DNA of 64,000 bases from Paulinella micropora (lineage: Eukaryota > Cercozoa > Imbricatea > Euglyphida > Paulinellidae), in the NCBI GenBank assembly GCA_019918135.1, contig WBZZ01003029.1, positions 102,501-166,500 of the forward strand, in the 5' to 3' direction. The position numbers and the translations under genes are program-made. This document shows, piece by piece, positions 1 through 9,859 of the stretch. Within the stretch, counting starts at the first letter, position 1; every line of letters starts with the position of its first letter. The notes under the pieces were generated by a model. The model saw only the letters and a program-made list of their open reading frames with translations, had not been told where the DNA came from and did not search any database.

Positions 1-390
1 GCGTTTGTCAAGGTTAGCTTAGCGCGGGCCAGGACCGCGGAGAGACAGAACACGAGAAGCAGCATGCCTTTTTTTTAGCTGACAGGCTGACGTCTGTTTC
101 ATCCTTCACTTTGCGGCAGGCTTCGATATCGGGGGGGGGGGGGGCCGCCGTGTGACACCGTCTACTAGCAAAAACAAGGCAGGGGTGGGCCACTATGACT
201 TTGTGCTTGTGCCCGCCCGCCTTTTCCCGAAAATTTTCCTTTTGCTAATTTCGTTGTTGCCAAAATCACCAAAAAAAGGTTTTTTCAGCTGTCTGACATT
301 TTGGCGCCAATTGCCGCAATTTGCGCAAAATTAAACATTCGCTCTTTTTTGCCGCAAAATGCGGCACGCAGCGAAATTTTTTTTTGCGAG

Positions 391-537
391 GGACATTTGG
401 CAACAACGAAATGTCAAAGAAAACTTTTGGGGAAACGGGTGCGGGCGGGGAAAAAAAATTAGACACAGAAAAAATTTCCCGCCCGCCTGCCTTTCCCAAA
501 AAATTTTCTTTGACATTTCGTTGTTGCCGAAATGTCC
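391..537. mobile_element. MITE-like hairpin repeat, copy 1
   Basis: This is an imperfect palindrome of about 147 bases. The left arm starts with GGACATTTGGCAACAACG and the right arm ends with its near-exact reverse complement. The inner arms are G-rich and C-rich blocks around an A/T centre containing TTAGACACAG. It is non-coding. The long terminal inverted repeats and multiple related copies fit a miniature inverted-repeat transposable element; no flanking target duplication was confirmed. Confidence 0.6.
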
Positions 538-669
538 TTTGCAAAAAGAAAAAAAATTCTCACAAGTTCCGATCTTTCGGTGAATTTCGCGCCAAATGCC
601 ACCAGTGCCGCACTTTGTGGACACCTGTTTTTTGCCGCAAACTACGGCACACAATAATTTTTTTTGGGT

Positions 670-810
670 GATTTCGGCAACAACGAAATGTCAAAGCAAA
701 ATTTTTGGGGAAAGGCAGGCGGGCGGGGAATTTTTTTGTGTCTAATTTTTTCCCTGCCCGCCATTCTTTCCCGAAAAATTTTGCTTTGACATTTCGTTGT
801 TGCAGAAATT
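670..810. mobile_element. MITE-like hairpin repeat, copy 2
   Basis: A second palindrome of the family, with arms reading GGCAACAACGAAATGTCAAAGC and its reverse complement, inner GGCGGGCGGGG and CCTGCCCGCC blocks, and the centre TGTGTCTAATTTT. Arms are nearly identical to those at 391-537, which suggests recent spread or ongoing sequence correction between copies. Confidence 0.6.
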
Positions 811-837
811 GCAAAAAAAAAAAAAAAAAAATTCGCT

Positions 838-937
838 GCGTGCCGCAATTTGCGGCGAAAAATGTGTCTAATTTTGCGTAATTTGCGGCGAAAAATGTGT
901 CTAATTTTGCGCAAATTGCGGCATTTGGCGCCAACTG
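838..937. repeat. Short tandem repeat, about 36-base unit
   Basis: Two adjacent near-identical units contain TTTGCGGCGAAAAATGTGTC followed by TAATTTTGCG, then a third partial unit running into GGCATTTGGCGCC. The words also occur in the flanks of the hairpin repeats, so this is probably the subterminal part of the same repeat family. Confidence 0.55.
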
Positions 938-1137
938 TCGTAAGAACCGGCAGACAGATTAAACAAAATTTTGGTGCAACGCCCGGGGGGCCGGCCAAAC
1001 ACAGAAAAAAATGTCCCCCCCGCCCGCGAGAAACGATGAAAAGAAAACCAAAAAGCATTTGCTAGGAAACAGAGTGAAAAGAAAAGTGCTGCCGGCCAAA
1101 GGCAAGAAAAACCAGAGGCTACGCCCAGCGAAGATAT

Positions 1138-1843
1138 ATGGGTGCCGCGCCATCTACCGACAACGCTAGCTGTACAGAGGAGCCCGCCCGCAAGAGACTG
1201 TGCACAAAAGTGCGCCAGCCGTTGGCTCTCGACCTGACTCGTGACAGGCACGGGGCCGACGGCTGGTTGCGGCTAGAGCTGAGAGACAATGCGACAGTCG
1301 TCGGCAGCGCCTTTGTGTTGGGCGCAGACAGTCGAGGTCGCTCTGCCCAGCTCGGCGGGTTGGAATGCGGCGGAGGCCTACCGTGCAATCGAGACGGACG
1401 CAAACGTACTGCGGGTCTGCGAGGATAACAGTGCTATCCTAGCCCCGGGCCTGCGGCTGGAACTGGTGCCGCGTGCTGATGATGAGCGCGACCAGGAGCT
1501 GGCGGCGCTGCGCTTCGAAACCTCTCGTCTGGCTAGTCGGGTGGAGGCCTTGGCCAGCGCCTTGGCACGGTCTGTGCCGCGCCAGCTGGCAATTGAGGCG
1601 GCCGAACTGGCACGCTGGGGGCACAGCGGCATAGTGACCGTCCACAGGCTGGGTTCTTTCTGCATGCTGGAGGGGCACGTCGTTTTTGACAAGGACCGGC
1701 TGCGCTTCGAAGATGCCACGGCCTTTCCTCTAGACAGTGAGACACAGAGGGGCCAGACTAGAATAGAGGCTTGGTGTAGCTTGTTGCAGTTGCCTGCGGA
1801 CTGGCGGCCCGCGCAGGCCGTCACGTATTCCTTTCCCGGCTGA
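1138..1843 (+). CDS. Unknown protein with basic N-terminal motif and coiled-coil centre
   Basis: The ATG at 1138 opens a frame starting MGAAPSTDNASC with a basic motif (ARKRLCTKV) near residue 20. A second, overlapping open frame continues to a stop at 1843. It contains a helical stretch rich in Glu, Ala, Leu and Arg (roughly nt 1470-1580) that looks like a coiled coil, then a beta-rich C-terminal part. The two frames together look like one gene region. I recognise no family. Its general plan (short basic head, then long helix) recalls the genes at 41.2 and 45.1 kb. Function is unknown. Confidence 0.4.
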
Positions 1844-1858
1844 ACATTTTTTCCGTTG

Positions 1859-2137
1859 ATGTTTGAAATCAATTACACACCCGCTGTCATCAGGCAAAAA
1901 AAGCTGGAGGTAGGCGTCGACTGCCGGGTTCGACTCTGCGTCCATTACATCATTTTCTGCGGCTGGCCGCAGGCCCCGAACTGCCTCAAGCCGAGGCATA
2001 CAACGCTCGACCAGTACAAAGGCTCGACTGTGCAGGGGCTGGACCTCTGCGTGCTGAAATGGACAGTTGCAGGCTCGGTCTTGCACTCTTGCCCGCCGGG
2101 TGACGATTCAGGGTCCGATGACGACGACTGCTTGTAG
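1859..2137 (+). CDS. Small protein with acidic tail
   Basis: A 92-residue frame starts at the ATG 16 bases after the stop of the preceding gene. It has several Cys residues and ends in a strongly acidic tail (DDSGSDDDDCL). No family is recognised. The tight spacing and same strand suggest it is either co-expressed with the upstream gene or a separated part of it. Confidence 0.35.
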   Translation: MFEINYTPAVIRQKKLEVGVDCRVRLCVHYIIFCGWPQAPNCLKPRHTTLDQYKGSTVQGLDLCVLKWTVAGSVLHSCPPGDDSGSDDDDCL

Positions 2138-2413
2138 AAGTCTTAAAATTGCAGGTATTCTTTTTAAAAACGCTTTTTCGGTGTCAAAAAGTTAAACACG
2201 CCGCGGGCCGGCACACTGTAAAAGTTACAATAAATATCTTTTTTTTTTTATCTTGTGGTACACACGCCGTTGCGGCCGACCTGCTTATCGTTGACTACGA
2301 CCGGCAGACAATTGAGTGCTATTGTTGGTAATATCTAAAAAAGTCAGGATCCAAGCAAGAAAAACAGAAAGACAGTGGGGTTTTTTTTTTGTTTAGATCG
2401 ATGCAGGGTCCGT

Positions 2414-2449
<36 letters not shown>

Positions 2450-3090
2450 AACCAACAAGAAGGCGCGCGGGATTTGGTGTAAAAGGCTTTGCGAGTGCGG
2501 CGTTAGACACAGGCTTCGAGGATTGCGGGGGGGAGACGAGCGAACTGGAGGGGAGAGGGGGGGCTGGCGCAGGAAAGAAAAAAAAAGCTCAATCTGTTGC
2601 AGGGTGGCCCCGCCCCTTCTCCCTCTCTCTTTTGCGTTTGGTACAAAAAGCTTTCATTAAGTAAAAGAATCTTTTTTTTTTAAATCCTTGGACAGCGGCG
2701 ACCTCTACACACACGCGCGCAAAATCCAGCTTGTTTGTTTTTTTCTCGGGGCTAGAGATTTGTATCTATGCGTTGCTGAAGTCAGGGAGAGAGCGTACAT
2801 GTTTCTAGAGAAGGCAGGCACAGACTAGAGAAGGCAGGCACAGACCAATGCGAGGATCGCGCAACAAGTGACACCAGCACATAGCCCCGAATAAACTTGT
2901 ATAATGATTTTGGCAGCCAAACACATACCCCCGGGGACTCACCCACCCGCGCCTTGGCAAGAAAAACTATCAGAAAAATTGTTTTTAATCAACGAAAGCT
3001 TCGGCACAGGTGCTTGGGAGTCAAGAAAGAAGAGGTGCGGGAGTGCCCGAGGAGGTTTGAAAAATAGGTTGTGGCACAAACACACCTGCA
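2138..3090. other. Low-complexity intergenic region
   Basis: No gene is supported. The stretch contains A- and T-runs, a GA repeat at about 2418-2447, G-rich patches, and a 21-base direct duplication containing CTAGAGAAGGCAGGCACAGA at about 2803-2845. A frame from 2904 to 3236 is open, but its composition is not protein-like. Confidence 0.5.
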
Positions 3091-3099
3091 AAAAAAAGT

Positions 3100-3660
3100 C
3101 TAGAGTTGCTTGCGCAAGGAATAGTGAAGATATCCGCCATCTCCTATGGCCACCGCTCCTACGTACTCCCAGCCCTTGTGGCATGCCGCATCCATTGCAC
3201 AGCACTCGCAAGCCCCGCCAACCAGCTTTTTTCTAGCTTTATGATAGCAATTCGGGTCGCAGGCGGCCGCGCCTATATCTTTTTTTAACAGTGTAACAGC
3301 CCCCCTAATGCTATAATAATTATACCCATTATCGTAAATGCAGACACAGGCAGATCTGGTGGTACTTGCAGTAGCAGCAGTTGCGGCGAGGGCGGGGCAC
3401 TTGTCGGCCAAGTGTTTGTCCCCGAGGCGGAAGGTCGCGCCGCAGTTGGACAGATCGTGAGGTTCTGTACAGCAAGGCGATCGCGATTGGCGGCCGCCGC
3501 GTCATCGGGCCCCCGGCAGTTGGCGCAGAAACGCCCCGCCGCTTGGTTTTGCTTAAAGCAGGCTTCGCAGAACGACTGTCAGCCCGTGCTGCACGATGTC
3601 GCGTGCCACGCACAGGCAAATTGCACACATTAGGTCCTTGGTTTCGCCCTCGTTCACCCA
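3100..3660 (-). pseudogene. Decayed RING-finger gene with Cys-rich tail
   Basis: Reading the minus strand from about 3655 gives KDLMCAICLCVARDIVQHG, then in neighbouring frames SFCEACFKQN and GRFCANCRGP. Together these have the CxxC...CxxC...CxxC spacing of a RING or TRAF-type zinc finger, the ubiquitin E3 ligase class. A further Cys-rich segment follows (CVCIYD, ACDPNC, ACECCAMDAAC) and ends at 3100. The signature is spread over more than one frame and the last frame lacks an ATG, so I call it a decayed gene. An E3-type RING fits the F-box and BTB genes elsewhere in the window. The exact family is uncertain. Confidence 0.45.
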
Positions 3661-4190
3661 AGCCTCGTAATGTCGGCCATTTGGCTACACAAATTTTTTG
3701 TTTTGAGCCTACAATTTTTCTTTCCCTCCCCTCCATTTCTCGGCCTTCCCTCTCTCTCTTTTTTTTCTGTTCGGCCCCCCCCCTCTCATTAGAAAACTTC
3801 GGGGAAAAATCGACTAGTACAACATTTGCAACGCGCGAAATGGAAGGGAAATTGGGAGGAGGGGGGGGGCCGCAGATGATGAAAGGCCGAAAGTGCAAAG
3901 GGGAAATAACATAGCTTGTTTGGTGGGAGAAGGTGAACCCGGACAGAGGGGAGAGGGAGGAAGAAGGTGGCTGCGTGGAGAGAGTGGGGAGGGCCGGGTT
4001 TGTGGGGAAAAGGCGGGTGGGGGCCGGTTGGTGGGGGGGGGGAAAGGCGCGGGGGGTGTGTGGAAAAGGCGCGGGGGGGGGGGGGGGGGCCAGGCCACCA
4101 CGAGAGAGACAGCGAGAGACAGACAGAGACAGAGAGAGAGAGAGAGACCTGTGACAAAGTTTTGTTGTCTCTGGAATTGGAAGGGGGAGA
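3661..4190. other. Pyrimidine/purine-biased spacer with long G runs
   Basis: No gene is supported. A pyrimidine-rich half (about 3720-3790) is followed by a G-rich half with a run of about 19 Gs near 4073-4089 and a GA-rich stretch to 4147. The long frames seen here on both strands are Pro-rich or Gly-rich by-products of this bias. Confidence 0.5.
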
Positions 4191-4192
4191 CA

Positions 4193-4753
4193 ATGCAGTC
4201 TGCTGGACCGCGCGTCAGCTACGAGCCAGACCAGGCCGAGCCCTCGAGTGTGCTGTGTGAATTGGTGACGGACCTGGAACAATTAAACGCAGCGCTGGCT
4301 CGCACACACCCCGACACCGTCGGCCTGTGGCAAACCACGGCGTGCGAGCTGCTCCTGGGAATTAGCGCAGCGAGCGCAAGCACACAGACGAATCAAAACC
4401 AAGGTACGAATTTAGATGAGGATAGCAGCGGGAACATAAGGGGGGACCAAGCCGCTACTGCCCCACCAGCCAAAAGTATGTCTAAAAGCAAGTCACCTGT
4501 AGACTCTGCGACCGCCTCGGCGAGCCGTTCCGCGACGCCCACTGCCTCCGTAACCGCCTCGGGGAGCCTCTCCGCGACGCCTACGGTCTCCGCAACCGCC
4601 TCGGCGAGCCGTTGCGCGACGCCTACCGTCTCCGCAACTACCTCGGGGAGCCGTTCCGCGACGCCCACTGCCTCCGTAACCGCCTCGGGGAGCCTCTCCG
4701 CGACGCCTACCGTCTCCGTAACCGCCTCGGGGAGCCTCTCCGCGACGGGTTAG
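4193..4753 (+). CDS. Ser/Thr/Ala/Pro repeat protein
   Basis: A 186-residue protein with a non-repetitive, mildly acidic first 100 residues and then about six copies of a 14-residue unit, consensus SATPTxSxTASxSL. There is no signal peptide. The repeat composition is like the mucin-type stalks encoded at 30.8-32.3 kb (minus strand) and 36.7-37.1 kb (plus strand), so the same minisatellite-like coding module has entered three genes. An LRR frame follows directly downstream on the same strand and may be a second part of the same gene. Function is unknown. Confidence 0.5.
   Translation: MQSAGPRVSYEPDQAEPSSVLCELVTDLEQLNAALARTHPDTVGLWQTTACELLLGISAASASTQTNQNQGTNLDEDSSGNIRGDQAATAPPAKSMSKSKSPVDSATASASRSATPTASVTASGSLSATPTVSATASASRCATPTVSATTSGSRSATPTASVTASGSLSATPTVSVTASGSLSATG
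4495..4750 (+). repeat. Coding minisatellite, 42-base unit
   Basis: About six tandem units of 42 bases containing GCGACGCCTAC and GTCTCCG, each encoding 14 residues. Units differ by scattered substitutions but keep the frame, which argues that the array was translated while it expanded. Confidence 0.7.
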
Positions 4754-4774
4754 AAATCATGGTATACTGCAAAT

Positions 4775-5710
4775 TTGCAACGTGACCTGGGCAGCGGTCG
4801 GCAAGAACTGCAAACTAACCTGAACAACAACAACGTGCCTGACGTAATAACGGGCTATCTTGAGGCCCGGGCACCAAGATTCAACGTAAACACACTGAAA
4901 TACTTTATGGGGCAGAGGTCTTACAAGATCTACGAAGTAGAATTAGAGGGTTTCTGTCTCAACCCGGAGGCGTTGTGGTGGCTGCAAATGCACTTACAAA
5001 AATTGAGGCGTCTGCGGCTGTTGGACTGCATCGTAGAGCAGATGGAAGTTGAAAGATGTATGCAAATGTTGAAGAAGGAGCTTCTGCCACAACTGACGGA
5101 GCTGTCCTTGAGGGGCTGTCGCTTCTTTACAGATAAGGAGTTGAAAGAGCTCTGCGAGGCGAAAACAAAGCCCAAGCTGCTATGGCTGGATCTGCGCGGC
5201 ACCGAAGTTCATGGGGCCGACGGAGTAGAGAACTTGCAAACACTAGGAGAACTGCAAGTGCCGCGGCTGCCGAGCTTTTCAGTGCAAATGCCGAACCTTA
5301 GGTCTTTGCGAGTGGAATACGAGTGCGAGGCTAATGGTCTTGAACAGGTTTTAAAAAGGTGCCCACTCCTGCGGAACCTACACGTCCGGGTCCCGCGCCG
5401 CGTCGGCGGCGTCCCGTACGACGTCAGCGCAATATTTGAGCATAAGGCTTTTACCAGGCTGCGCGTGTACGATGGGGCCGACGGAAGCTTGAGCGGCAAG
5501 CTGGCTGTCGCACTGTACAAAGAAGCCGAGAGCTACAAAAACTCGTGGGGCTCCAAGTTGACGCTCGACCTGCGAGGCACGCCGTGGTCGGTATTGCAAA
5601 GTCTCGGAGTTTTGGACAACACCAAACTGACCTGCCTGTTCGACCTGCCCACGAAGCCTGCGTCGCACAAGAGAGCTAAGCTCAAGGACACCGAAATCGC
5701 ACAAGTATAA
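4775..5710 (+). CDS. Leucine-rich-repeat protein
   Basis: The frame begins without an ATG; the first internal ATG is near 4906. The protein has irregular leucine-rich repeats: LRRLRLLDC, LTELSLRGC, LLWLDLRGT, LRSLRVEYE and LRNLHVRVP, spaced about 25-45 residues apart. This is the LRR type found in F-box/LRR substrate receptors, but no F-box is visible at the N-terminus. It ends with a basic segment (KPASHKRAKLKD). Its role is probably protein binding. A minus-strand frame overlaps the last 330 bases, which I take as a shadow. Confidence 0.6.
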   Translation: MQRDLGSGRQELQTNLNNNNVPDVITGYLEARAPRFNVNTLKYFMGQRSYKIYEVELEGFCLNPEALWWLQMHLQKLRRLRLLDCIVEQMEVERCMQMLKKELLPQLTELSLRGCRFFTDKELKELCEAKTKPKLLWLDLRGTEVHGADGVENLQTLGELQVPRLPSFSVQMPNLRSLRVEYECEANGLEQVLKRCPLLRNLHVRVPRRVGGVPYDVSAIFEHKAFTRLRVYDGADGSLSGKLAVALYKEAESYKNSWGSKLTLDLRGTPWSVLQSLGVLDNTKLTCLFDLPTKPASHKRAKLKDTEIAQV

Positions 5711-5739
5711 AACAAAGAAGAACTGTTTTATAGTGTCAC

Positions 5740-7507
5740 TGTTGCGCGATACTGACATACGGTCTGTGCCTGCCATCTCTAGAAACGTGCACCTTCTCGA
5801 CCTGACGTCCAGCCCTTTCTTGCAATAGTACGCGGAGCTGAGCGTCTGCTTGTATTCCTTGGCGAGCGGGTCCACAGCAAGCTCGGCGGACAACAAGGCC
5901 CCGCCCGGCACCGCACCCGACGCAACCGTTTGTTCCCAGGACTGCCGCACCTCCCAGGCACAGCGCAGCAGCTCGATCAGCTGCGTGATCTGCTGCGTCA
6001 GGTCGCGCCCGTAGTTGAGCATCGCCTGCCTGCCGCCTACGGTTGCGCGCACGAGCGGTAGCAGGGCGCGGGAGGCAGACAACACGCTCAGGCGGAAGGC
6101 GTGCTGCAGCCCGGAGGGCAGCCCCAGCCTGGCCAGCGGCAAACGCCCGCCGGCCAGCAGCACCCGCCAGTACATGTTGCTGGGCTCGAACGTGGCCGAG
6201 CCCTCCCTGAAGTCGCACGCGAAGGAGGCGCCGCGCTCACTGACGGTGGGCTGGGCCCCGCCGCAGCCCCCCAGACACGGCGAACACTGCAGATAAAAGT
6301 GCTTGCGCTGCGCCGTAGCCGAGTAGACCGCCTTCACCACAAAGGCCCGCCACTGCTCCGGCTCCAGCCGTTCGGCGCGCGGGTCCTTCTGCAAGCGCTG
6401 CTTCGCCAGCCCCTCAACAGGTGCAGCGGCTTCCGCGCGCAGGCGAACCAGGGCCGCCGCGAGCGTGTCCAGGCGCGCGCTGCACTCCCGCCGCTGCCTT
6501 TCGAGGTTTGGGGCGCCGGCCAGCGCCTGGCGCTCGCACGGGGGCGCGCAGCGCACGAAGTGTCCCCGGAAGCGCCTCGTCATGCCTAGGTGCGCGAGCC
6601 GTTCCAGCCGCTGCACCAGCGTCTCGTGCAGCACGCGTTCTTGCTGCAGCAAACATGCGACTGTCAGCAGCGTCACGGGGGGGTTGACGGCCGCACGGGC
6701 GCCAAACTCCAGCACCTGGCGGACGCGGACTAGTACGCAGGCCTGTGGCGCGCGTTCTTGGCCGTGCCCCCTGCGCTTGCCGCGCTGCGACTGCACCGTG
6801 CGCCAGGCGCCGAACGCGGCCGCGGTGGCCGCGCGCCACGACGCCAGGACTGGCTGCGCCGCCCAGGCGCCGGCGACCTCGGCGGCTGACAGCTCGGCGC
6901 CAGTGCGGGGTCCCAGCACGAGGGCCGCGGCCCCGGGCTCCATGTTGGCCAGAGCCTCGGCGCCGCAGCGCCCCGTGGCCGCCCAGAACTCCGCCGAACG
7001 TGCCGCCGCGATCGCCTCGCGCGCGCTGTGGTCCGGGAACGGGAGCGCGACCGAAATCGATTGCCGCGCAACCGTTAGCTCCGCCTCCGTGAGTTCGCCC
7101 GCCGCCGCCGCGGTTGGCACCCTGGCCGACACCAGCGCTCCTGTCTCTCAAAGGTACGCGCCACAGAACTTGCACGCCAGGACGAGCGCCTGGTACGTTT
7201 GTTTCTTGAGCTGTGGCAGCAGGAACGGCTCCGGGAACTCCAAATGGCCCTGGTGGTCCGGGCAAGAAATGACATCCCCGCCGCACAGTTCGCAGCGCCC
7301 GCTCTGCGGGTCTACGCGCAGGCTGCGATCGTCAAAGGTGAAATCGTGCGGGTTCTCGTCCGTGCCGCGGCCGCTCAGGCAGCCCACCGACACGTCGTGC
7401 ACCGTGCTGTCCGACGGGATGCACGCGGCTACCGAAGACGGGGGCCGCCGGTGGCGAGCGTACGTCACGGGCCTAGCGAAGGTGGCGGGGGCCCATTGGC
7501 AGTGCAT
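5740..7507 (-). pseudogene. RNA polymerase largest-subunit (RPB1-like) N-terminal fragment
   Basis: The first part (from the ATG at 7507) contains VDPQSGRCELCGG, SCPDHQGHLEF and LACKFCGAYL. This is the clamp zinc-binding signature of RPB1: CxxCG, CPxHxGH, then CxxC. Further on come GGCGGAQPTVSERG, matching the conserved CGxxQPxIxxxG segment of the same clamp, and a GRDLTQQITQLI segment like the conserved DDLTxKLxxI region. The spacer between the zinc signature and GGCGGAQP is far longer than usual. The catalytic core with NADFDGD is absent from the window. The fragment looks broken, with a few breaks, and truncated. It is a relic or a split piece of a virus-type polymerase gene. Confidence 0.7.
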
Positions 7508-7549
7508 TCGCCGGCAGCAGAATTCTGCTGGTCGCGTCCATTCTCCCAC

Positions 7550-7942
7550 CGGCCCCCCTCCCCCTTTTGTTTTTTCTGCTGCAATTCTTTTTTTGCGCCC
7601 CCCGTTCGTTTCGGGGGAAAACGAGAAGTCTCGACGACGGGCGGGGGGGCACAGACGAGCAAGAGAGAGCGCTTGAAATCAGCGCCTTATTTCGCACGGC
7701 CCCCCCCCACTCTCTGTGTGTGTTTTCCCGGGGGGGGGGGGGTTTGTGTCCCTCCCCCTACCCGTGTTTGCGCGGCCCCCCCCCCCCGGCGTTCTGGGCG
7801 GGGGGGGGGGGGGGGGGCCTGTTGATCGGCGAGCGAACCTGGGTGGGCGGGGACTTTTTTTTTTCTTTCTGCAAAATTTGTGTCGGCTGACTTGTTTTCT
7901 GGCGCGGGCCGGGGGTGTGTTTTCTTTTTTTTCGCTGCCAGA
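7550..7942. other. Divergent intergenic region with long G and C tracts
   Basis: This lies between the minus-strand RPB1-like fragment and the plus-strand F-box-type gene. It holds G runs at 7730-7742 and 7799-7817, C runs near 7700 and 7780, and T-rich stretches (7857-7868, 7921-7932) just before the downstream ATG. No gene is seen. The T-rich patch immediately upstream of the ATG may be part of the promoter. Confidence 0.45.
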
Positions 7943-9553
7943 ATGTTGTCACACACGGTACAACTGCTCCTGCCTTGGCTGCCGGCCAGAGACGTGGCGG
8001 CCCTCGGCGCCAGCGCCAAGGGACTCAACACCAACGCCCTGTGCGAGAGGCTGCGGCTAGAGAAGCGCTGGCACTGTTTCTTGGCCGAGCTGCTGCAGCA
8101 GCCCGACCACTACGGCAGGCTGGGGGTCCTGGCCAAGGTGCTGGCGCCGACAAACGACCTGCGCCACAAAAGTGCGTTCTGGCACAGCCCCGCGGTCTTC
8201 CGGTGCGCGCCGCTCGCGGCGCTGAGCCCACGGGTCGCGTGCCGGCGCGTGTACAGCGCTGTCAACCTGGTAGCGTGTTGCCTGGCACTCCGGCACCTGC
8301 AGGACCAGACGCTGCTCACCGTGCTGGACCACCGCGGCTTGCACGAGGAGAGACACGCGGTCTCGGAGGCGCCGTTCGGCAGGCTAGTGCGCCGTGAAAC
8401 GACCGGGCGTTTGTCGTCGCGCGCCTTCACTATCCGGGACCTGCCGGCCTCGGACGAGGAGGCCGTCTCAATGCTGGATCTGCAGGTGTGCGTGCTGCGG
8501 CTCGAAAACCCCGCCCTTGCGCGCGCCGCCAGCCCGGGCACGATCACCGTCCAGCCCGCGCGCGGGCGAGAGGCTGAGACGGTGCTGCGCGAGCTCACGG
8601 TGGCTGCGGAGGAGACGCAGCGGTTGCTGCACGTCGTCGTGAGAAACGCCAGGACCCTGCGCAAGCTGGCCTGGCACGCCGGCGGAAGCTCAGTGTCGGT
8701 CTTTGGCACGCCGCTGGCCCGGGTCGAGCTCTCGGCGCAGGTGCGTTCGCTGGCAATCGTCGGCTGCCACTGGAGCCCGGGCACCACGCTGTGCGTCTGG
8801 TCCCACAACAATACTGATGGCCTGGATCTGGCGCTGGAGCGGGCCCCGTACGTCAGGGGGCTGCGGGTGCGGTCTTCGTCGGGCCTGCTGGCGTCGCTCA
8901 AGCTGGTGGACCTGCCCTGCCTGACGGCGGTCGAGGGCTGGCCGCTGTCTACCGCGGGCGTGGCGGTGGGCTCGCTGTGCGCGCTGCATTGCCAGGCGTT
9001 ACGCAGCTTCCAGCACTTGCTGGTGCTCGAGCAGCTGCTGTTGGGATACTGCTCGGTTCTAGCCAGCACGGCCCACCGCCCGCTGTCGTTGGGGTCGCGG
9101 CTGGCGTCGCTCACTGTGGTGTGTTGTCCGCAAATCGTCTGGTTGCACGAGACGTGGTCGCCCCTACATTTGTCGCTGCAATACACTCTTGGCTCCCCGC
9201 CGTTGACGCTGGACAAATGTCAGGTCTCGCACCTGGTCATCCACCTACCACCCGGCTGGGAGCGCGAGATTATCCGCGGCCGCGTTACGGTGGGCACGCT
9301 GGAGCTGCGAACCTCGTCGTCAGAATTCAGCCTCCGTCACACCGACATCAGCGACGAACTGTTCGTAGACTTCCAGGCGGCGGCGCCCGCTGTGTTGTGG
9401 CTGCGGCGGCTGGGGCTGCGCAGGCTGCCGCCCGCCACAACCGTCAGGACCGCCCGCCGAAAAACAGTGGACACGGATGGGTGCACCGGCTCGCCCTCGC
9501 TGGTGCGGATCTGTGCGGGCGCGCGGTGCCACAGCGTGTGGGTGCCCGCCTAA
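7943..9553 (+). CDS. F-box-like leucine-rich protein
   Basis: A 536-residue protein starting at the ATG after a T-rich patch. The first 45 residues (LLLPWLPARDVAALGASAKG) resemble a degenerate F-box: Leu-Pro, then rDl, then a short helix with Ala and Ser. The body contains leucine-rich segments with irregular spacing (VRSLAIVGC, LASLTVVCC, VSHLVIHLP, VGTLELRTS), consistent with an LRR substrate-binding domain. The likely role is as a substrate adaptor for an SCF-type ubiquitin ligase. This is a family-level inference, and the F-box match is weak. The frame is intact over its full length. Confidence 0.55.
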   Translation: MLSHTVQLLLPWLPARDVAALGASAKGLNTNALCERLRLEKRWHCFLAELLQQPDHYGRLGVLAKVLAPTNDLRHKSAFWHSPAVFRCAPLAALSPRVACRRVYSAVNLVACCLALRHLQDQTLLTVLDHRGLHEERHAVSEAPFGRLVRRETTGRLSSRAFTIRDLPASDEEAVSMLDLQVCVLRLENPALARAASPGTITVQPARGREAETVLRELTVAAEETQRLLHVVVRNARTLRKLAWHAGGSSVSVFGTPLARVELSAQVRSLAIVGCHWSPGTTLCVWSHNNTDGLDLALERAPYVRGLRVRSSSGLLASLKLVDLPCLTAVEGWPLSTAGVAVGSLCALHCQALRSFQHLLVLEQLLLGYCSVLASTAHRPLSLGSRLASLTVVCCPQIVWLHETWSPLHLSLQYTLGSPPLTLDKCQVSHLVIHLPPGWEREIIRGRVTVGTLELRTSSSEFSLRHTDISDELFVDFQAAAPAVLWLRRLGLRRLPPATTVRTARRKTVDTDGCTGSPSLVRICAGARCHSVWVPA

Positions 9554-9850
9554 CATTTTAACAAAATGAGAGAGTGGGAGGGGCCGGCATCATCACCTAG
9601 TTATTAAAAGAAGATATACTAGTAGTTATCTTTTTCCTTTCAGAATCCGGCGAAGGGTAGCGACAAATTCCAAAGTTTTTTTGGTCATTTGATGATTTCT
9701 TTAGTAAAAAAAGGGACATTTTTGGGTTGTACAAACATTTCTTTTTGGGGGTTGCGGGTGGGGCAAGGGGGGCCGGCCCCTTGCCCCCTTCTGCCTCCCC
9801 CGAAAACTTAGAGCGCGGCGCCTCCCATGAAACCAGCGTTTGCCGCCGGG
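9554..9850. other. Spacer between F-box-type genes
   Basis: An A/T-rich stretch (9595-9730) is followed by a G-rich patch (9748-9785). No gene is visible. Convergent genes end on either side. Confidence 0.4.
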
Positions 9851-9859
9851 TTTGGATAG

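Larger units (their letters stand above)
1..1130. other. Gene-free repeat-rich leader region
   Basis: I see no convincing gene in this stretch. It holds an A/T-run and G-run background, a G tract near 131-144, and several copies or half-copies of a hairpin-forming repeat whose arms contain blocks of GCGGGCGGGG and CCCCGCCCGC around an A/T-rich centre. A half-copy lies near 190-285; fuller copies are listed separately. Open frames on both strands here come from the symmetry of the repeats: their translations mirror one another and match no domain I know. Confidence 0.6.

Noticed and set aside
2904-3236. 110-residue plus-strand frame
   Set aside because: It is mostly Lys/Arg/Pro/His with no motif, and overlaps the Cys-rich tail of the RING-type relic on the other strand.
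3329-4282. Long minus-strand Pro/Ser-rich open frame
   Set aside because: It is the complement of a purine-biased stretch and a Ser/Thr gene start; its composition follows base bias and it has no domain.
5378-5739. Minus-strand extension of the polymerase fragment over the LRR gene
   Set aside because: The open frame continues, but the sequence is antisense to LRR codons and no longer resembles RPB1.
6465-7676. 403-residue plus-strand open frame
   Set aside because: It is antisense to the RPB1-like fragment, whose zinc motifs are clear. The plus-strand translation is Ala/Arg/Ser-rich with no motif.
8110-9216. 368-residue minus-strand open frame
   Set aside because: It is antisense to the intact F-box-like gene at 7943-9553; the Ser/Arg-rich translation follows codon bias.
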